A stretch of DNA of 64,000 bases from Panopea generosa. Its lineage: Eukaryota > Mollusca > Bivalvia > Adapedonta > Hiatellidae. The notes beneath the pieces are model-generated. The model was not told the DNA's origin. It did not search any database and saw only the letters and a program-made list of their open reading frames with translations. Numbering within the stretch: position 1 is the first letter of the stretch; each line of letters opens with the position of its first letter. The stretch lies in the NCBI GenBank assembly GCA_029582155.1, contig CM055897.1:10220482-10284481 (forward strand), given 5' to 3'. Of the stretch, positions 62,401 through 64,000 are shown in pieces. Position numbers and translations under genes: made by a program.

Positions 62401-62696
62401 AGGAAGTATTTATTTTTGAGAAAGAACATAATTATTTTCTTCATTTTTTTTTTTTTTTTTTTTTATATTTGGTATTGCCTTGTTAAAAATAGTTTATTCA
62501 TAATTGTTACCTTCAATATCATTGATGAATGACATGATAGAGGTGTATATACTTCTTTCTTTATTACAGTTCACAGCCAAAGTTGAGCAAGCAATCCTCA
62601 GAAGTAGACATCAAAGAAAATTCCTGCACCCCAGAAGGAAACACAAGTCTGTTAAACAAAAAACTCTCACTTCAGAAGAACTTGTTGCAGTATTAG
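38490..62696 (+). CDS. EXO1: EXO1, exonuclease 1, thirteen exons
   Basis: Exons: 38,490-38,650; 39,926-40,045; 42,526-42,649; 43,962-44,099; 45,625-45,840; 47,446-47,730; 48,140-48,329; 48,710-48,844; 57,617-57,860; 58,683-59,694; 60,391-60,421; 61,368-61,494; 62,570-62,696. The total is 2,910 nt, 969 aa, in frame throughout with GT-AG sites. EXO1 is a nuclear 5'-3' exonuclease and flap nuclease of the FEN1/XPG family, used in mismatch repair and DNA end resection. The N-terminus MGIQGLL fixes the start, because family members need this short Met-Gly end. The metal ligands are all present: D30, D78, E150, D152, D171, D173, and the GCDY Asp at 226. The GLVKA helix-turn-helix follows. The C-terminal half is Ser/Lys-rich and poorly conserved, with most of it in one 1,012-nt exon. 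QPSLKDML (913-920) sits where human EXO1 has its PCNA-binding box. The human protein is 846 aa. The exon 6 donor could alternatively be one codon earlier. Confidence 0.97.
38985..39225 (-). mobile_element. SINE family A, reversed
   Basis: The reverse of the family A tail and head: gggatcctggaaggttaac, then cactcatctctgcaagtaac, then ctaccaattgagctaac. Confidence 0.7.
40130..41872 (+). mobile_element. Hairpin-ended element with ~9-unit tandem core, type 1
   Basis: The 5' end agctcacctgagcc, gaa, ggctcacaggtgagct is a near-perfect hairpin. The core is about nine diverged units of roughly 140-165 bp, each with cttcttgtcagaaac, ttcacagaaatgttcctt, caagtttgttcaa and gattcgtcaaaaaacatgg. The 3' end agggccatcttggccct forms a 7-bp-stem hairpin followed by CTTGTTT. 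It lies in EXO1 intron 2. The layout recalls the bivalve 'pearl' and Helentron-like non-autonomous elements; that placement is inference. Frames inside are shadows. Confidence 0.82.
41876..42005 (+). mobile_element. Right half of the MITE seen at 46,427
   Basis: It shares atgatttctgtcca, ttaaaatggc, aaaattagct-like and acattttttaaagata segments with the right half of 46,427-46,657. Confidence 0.55.
42150..42435. repeat. Tandem repeat, ~5 units of 49-64 bp
   Basis: Units contain ggtcaagcttgggatcaaac and gttagctgccaacactattt. The first three are about 64 bp and the last two about 49 bp, having lost an aggacatct-containing part. It ends about 90 bp before EXO1 exon 3. Confidence 0.85.
43050..43170 (+). 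mobile_element. SINE family C
   Basis: Box-B-like gtgggttcgatcctacac followed by catggctatgtgtggtgtc and ggttctacccaggaaaac. Confidence 0.75.
43420..43880 (+). mobile_element. ~420-bp retroposon-like repeat with (ATTC)n tail, copy 1
   Basis: It matches 52,300-52,728 through aatagaatcactg, aggggtaggaat, aattatcaacccctgtgtgg, gttcattctgcatattcat and aatgtgttggtacac. It ends in about ten ATTC units. The simple tail suggests retroposition. No coding frame is supported. Confidence 0.8.
44306..44480. mobile_element. MITE with CAGTAAAACCTG ends
   Basis: The left end tacagtaaaacctgtataag and right end cttaagacaggttttacagt are inverted repeats. It is about 175 bp and internally holds further copies of the ctgtcttaa motif. 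Confidence 0.75.
44759..45432 (+). mobile_element. Hairpin-ended element, core type 2, three units
   Basis: The 5' end agctcaccaggac, gaa, gtccaagaagagct folds as a hairpin. About three core units of roughly 190 bp repeat ggttaaacttttgc, agatatctatgcaac, gtgttcaccatcat and accataactctgggttg. The 3' end gttgtcttctgacaac is a hairpin followed by TCTTGTT. It lies in EXO1 intron 4. Confidence 0.8.
45930..46050 (-). mobile_element. SINE family C, reversed
   Basis: The reverse of the family body: gggtagaatctatactaagc, then gtgtcctgcttaaggacac, then ggggaacaaacccacgatt. Confidence 0.6.
46427..46657. mobile_element. ~230-bp MITE
   Basis: The left end ggacatccttaaaaaata, then gtttgctgtgctc, is the inverted repeat of the right end gagtacagcaaacaaatatt, then ttttaaggatggcc. 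The repeats are about 32 bp. A half copy lies at 41,876. Confidence 0.75.
46658..47445. other. EXO1 intron 5, rest
   Basis: AT-rich; nothing recognised. Confidence 0.35.
47825..48085 (-). mobile_element. SINE family A, reversed
   Basis: The reverse of family A: ggatcctggaaggttgg, gagtaactgataacttttc, then ccaactgagctaacccggcc. It occupies most of EXO1 intron 6. Confidence 0.75.
48365..48515 (+). mobile_element. tRNA-derived SINE fragment
   Basis: The head gggtggtagttcagtggaaa and tail agtactgattgtacccagg, then ctcagagcctactttgcaat, resemble the family C group. Confidence 0.55.
49915..51478 (+). pseudogene. LINE ORF2, endonuclease and linker part
   Basis: The apurinic-type endonuclease is mostly continuous (49,976-50,833). 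The expected H in the CETH block is Q (CETQLS), and an upstream Trp codon position reads TGA. A frameshift lies near 50,820 and a second near 51,165-51,175. The linker contains [13 protein letters not shown]. The protein normally nicks target DNA to prime reverse transcription. Confidence 0.82.
52300..52728 (+). mobile_element. ~420-bp retroposon-like repeat with (ATTC)n tail, copy 2
   Basis: Same order of blocks as 43,420-43,880, with a tail of only about three ATTC units. It is inserted inside the TIR element. Confidence 0.8.
54790..54960 (+). mobile_element. LINE 3' tail fragment
   Basis: The stretch gtatgttggaataacttgtg, then gccctaccccattt and an AATTAAAATAT end, matches 29,195-29,250. 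Only the non-coding 3' end is present. Confidence 0.5.
55301..57145 (+). pseudogene. LINE ORF2, reverse transcriptase and C-terminus
   Basis: The reverse transcriptase reads through about five frameshifts or stops. Blocks seen: [15 protein letters not shown], then [20 protein letters not shown] (a typical RT palm segment), then the catalytic loop as [11 protein letters not shown], then YKYLGVIF, and a thumb region with [10 protein letters not shown]. The usual catalytic quartet is Y/F-A-D-D; here Ala is Glu while both Asp are kept. A C-terminal CRLCQ zinc motif follows at about 56,955. Confidence 0.85.
57488..57560 (+). mobile_element. SINE 3' fragment next to the LINE tail
   Basis: The stretch gattcacaaaagctctag, then gcttacttctcagtcaaac, matches the ends of the SINEs at 48,490 and 60,690. 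It abuts the LINE tail. Confidence 0.5.
57861..58682. repeat. EXO1 intron 9 with dispersed repeat Y, copy 2
   Basis: At 58,190-58,420 the sequence matches 32,434-32,640 (gttacattttagtagattt, aaaccattcaga, aatgataatgaaatg, tttatccattttaa). The rest of the intron is unrecognised. Confidence 0.6.
59740..59850 (+). mobile_element. SINE family C, 3' half
   Basis: accatggttatgtgtggtgt, then gcaagacactgtatccag and ggttctacccaggaagac. Confidence 0.65.
60115..60275 (+). mobile_element. SINE family B, diverged
   Basis: ttatcacttaacctctcact, then ggaaggacagtggttctata and ctttctccaccattaaaatt. It ends about 115 bp before the 31-nt EXO1 exon 11. Confidence 0.6.
60560..60720 (+). mobile_element. SINE-like fragment
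   Basis: Box-B-like caggtttgaacctagattc, then gactggttctacacagaaag and aagctctgagcttacttcg. Confidence 0.55.
61000..61330. repeat. Two-unit direct repeat, ~190 bp
   Basis: Two related units share catgcatggaccgaa/catgcatcatttt, aaggttaagatcgcatac/aaggtcaatatcacatac and acttaggcatatggaag/acttgggcatatggagg. They precede EXO1 exon 12. Confidence 0.65.
61495..62569. other. EXO1 intron 12
   Basis: AT-rich; a T21 run lies at 62,444-62,464, about 105 bp before the last exon. Nothing else is recognised. Confidence 0.4.
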
Positions 62697-63047
62697 GAAT
62701 CAGACTTGACTTAAGAACTTTGACAATTCTTATACTTTGATCACTGTGGACAAGATGCAATATTTTGTGTAACTTATGTTATACAAGTTTTGATTGATTT
62801 CAAAATAACTATATATTCTTAATTGTGTAAACTAAATTACATTGAGATTTTAATCAATAACTGTATGATGGCTCATGTAGTGTCTTAAATAATAAGATAC
62901 AGTGTCCCTATAAAATGAACTACAAGAAAAAAGTTTTGATATTCTTTTTAGCTTATCCATCTCTTTAATGTATTTATATTAACTGAGAATTTTCTTTTAA
63001 AAGATGGGAAATGAAAAAACATTTGTCAACCACATTGTTTCATAGAA

Positions 63048-63053
63048 AATAAA
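63048..63053 (+). promoter_or_regulatory. Polyadenylation signal candidate of EXO1
   Basis: AATAAA about 350 bp after the EXO1 stop codon, just before the downstream minisatellite. Confidence 0.5.
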
Positions 63054-63089
63054 TTTTATTGCAAATACTCAATCTTTATGATTTAGTTT

Positions 63090-63500
63090 CCTTATATATG
63101 TGCTTTAATATTTTTGTTTTTTAATCTGTCTATCTGTTTTAATATATCTGTGCTTTAATCTTTTTGTGTTTTAATCTGTCTATCTGTGTTTTAATATATC
63201 TGTGCTTTAATATTTTTGTGTTTTAATCTGTCTGTGTATTTATATATCTGTGGTTTAATCTGTCTATCTGTGCTTTAATCTTTTTATGTTTTAATCTGTC
63301 TATCTGTGCTTTAATATTTTTGTGTTCTAATCTGTCTTTGTTTTAATATATTTGTGCTTTAATATGTCTATCAGTGTTTTAATATATCTGTGCTTTAATC
63401 TTTTTGTGCTTTAATCTGTCTATCAGTGTTTTAATATATCTGTGCTTTAATCTTTTTGTGTTTTAATCTGTCTATCTGTGCTGTGATCTTTTTGTGTTAT
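63090..63500. repeat. Composite minisatellite downstream of EXO1
   Basis: Interleaved units of tctgtgctttaatctttttg and tgttttaatctgtctatctg, with a gttttaatatatctgtg variant, are repeated about fifteen times in irregular order. Confidence 0.9.
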
Positions 63501-63559
63501 ATGAATTAAACTAGCTTTTTGATGAGACATTATTATAACACATATATCAATCTTGTAAC

Positions 63560-63745
63560 ACTGAGTCCTCATCTGCGGCCTACAGATTGATAAGTCGAGA
63601 AAAACCTCCCAATCTGAGTAGAACCACCATCTTTCTGCAAGTAAACTTTCACATAAGAGTTTAAGCCCGAGCTGGGCTCTAACCCACAACCTCAGTGATG
63701 AGGGATAAATGGTACTAAGCCGACAATCTCATGTACCAGTCTTCC
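63560..63745 (-). mobile_element. SINE family B, reversed
   Basis: gagtagaaccaccatctttc, gtaaactttcacataagag, then ctctaacccacaacctcag: the reverse of family B body and head. The minus-strand frame here is a shadow. Confidence 0.7.
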
Positions 63746-64000
63746 ACAGAGTCAGTTTTTGTTCAGAAGTTACAGTGGTTTTACAGTTCTAAGTCCATAA
63801 AAAGGGCATAACTGGAATAGATTGTAATAATTAAATGAATCGCACAGTTGGTTCATATTGGTAGTATTACACTATATATTGGCAGCTAATTAGTAGTATT
63901 ATACATCACTGTGATGTCATCACATGTTTTATGTAGTTATGTACATGAAAAGAAGATAACAGACTGGAACAAATTATGATATATTCATTGATTGACAAAT

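Overview
The window is animal nuclear DNA. It is AT-rich, with large introns, GT-AG splice sites, and a dense mixture of LINEs, tRNA-headed SINEs, MITEs, LTR remnants and tandem repeats. The three intact host genes and the style of the repeats suggest a mollusc, most likely a bivalve: short interspersed elements with tandem cores start with AGCTCACC hairpins and end in CTCTTGTT. The taxon is inferred; the species cannot be read from the sequence.

Layout. About 0.7-1.5 kb: the C-terminal part of a MULE transposase on the minus strand. About 5.6-10.8 kb: a two-exon BTB-BACK-Kelch gene on the plus strand. About 13.0-26.4 kb: a complete six-exon YIPF4 gene on the minus strand, convergent with the Kelch gene, giving 277 aa. 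About 27.2-38.0 kb: a graveyard of Ty3/gypsy-type gag and pol pieces, LINE ends and a minisatellite split by retroelement insertion. About 38.5-62.7 kb: a complete thirteen-exon EXO1 gene on the plus strand, giving 969 aa. All exon junctions of the three genes were joined by hand and keep frame from ATG to stop.

The host genes are ordinary housekeeping functions with no shared pathway: a predicted Cullin-3 substrate adaptor, a Golgi/ER membrane protein, and a 5'-3' DNA repair exonuclease. The unusual content lies in the introns. The strongest signal is in YIPF4 intron 4. There, 15 tandem copies of a unit of about 102 bp each carry the exon 5 splice acceptor plus the first ~40 bases of exon 5. 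The unit is 34 codons long, open, and in the YIPF4 frame. Between the second copy and the true exon the frame stays open, so the choice of acceptor could insert 34 residues into the membrane domain.

Other notable structures: a 948-bp MULE-like element with 98-bp inverted repeats beside YIPF4 exon 1; a three-level transposon nest in EXO1 intron 8; an array of Pol III B-box-like motifs in YIPF4 intron 5; and two element families that share hairpin ends but have unrelated tandem cores.
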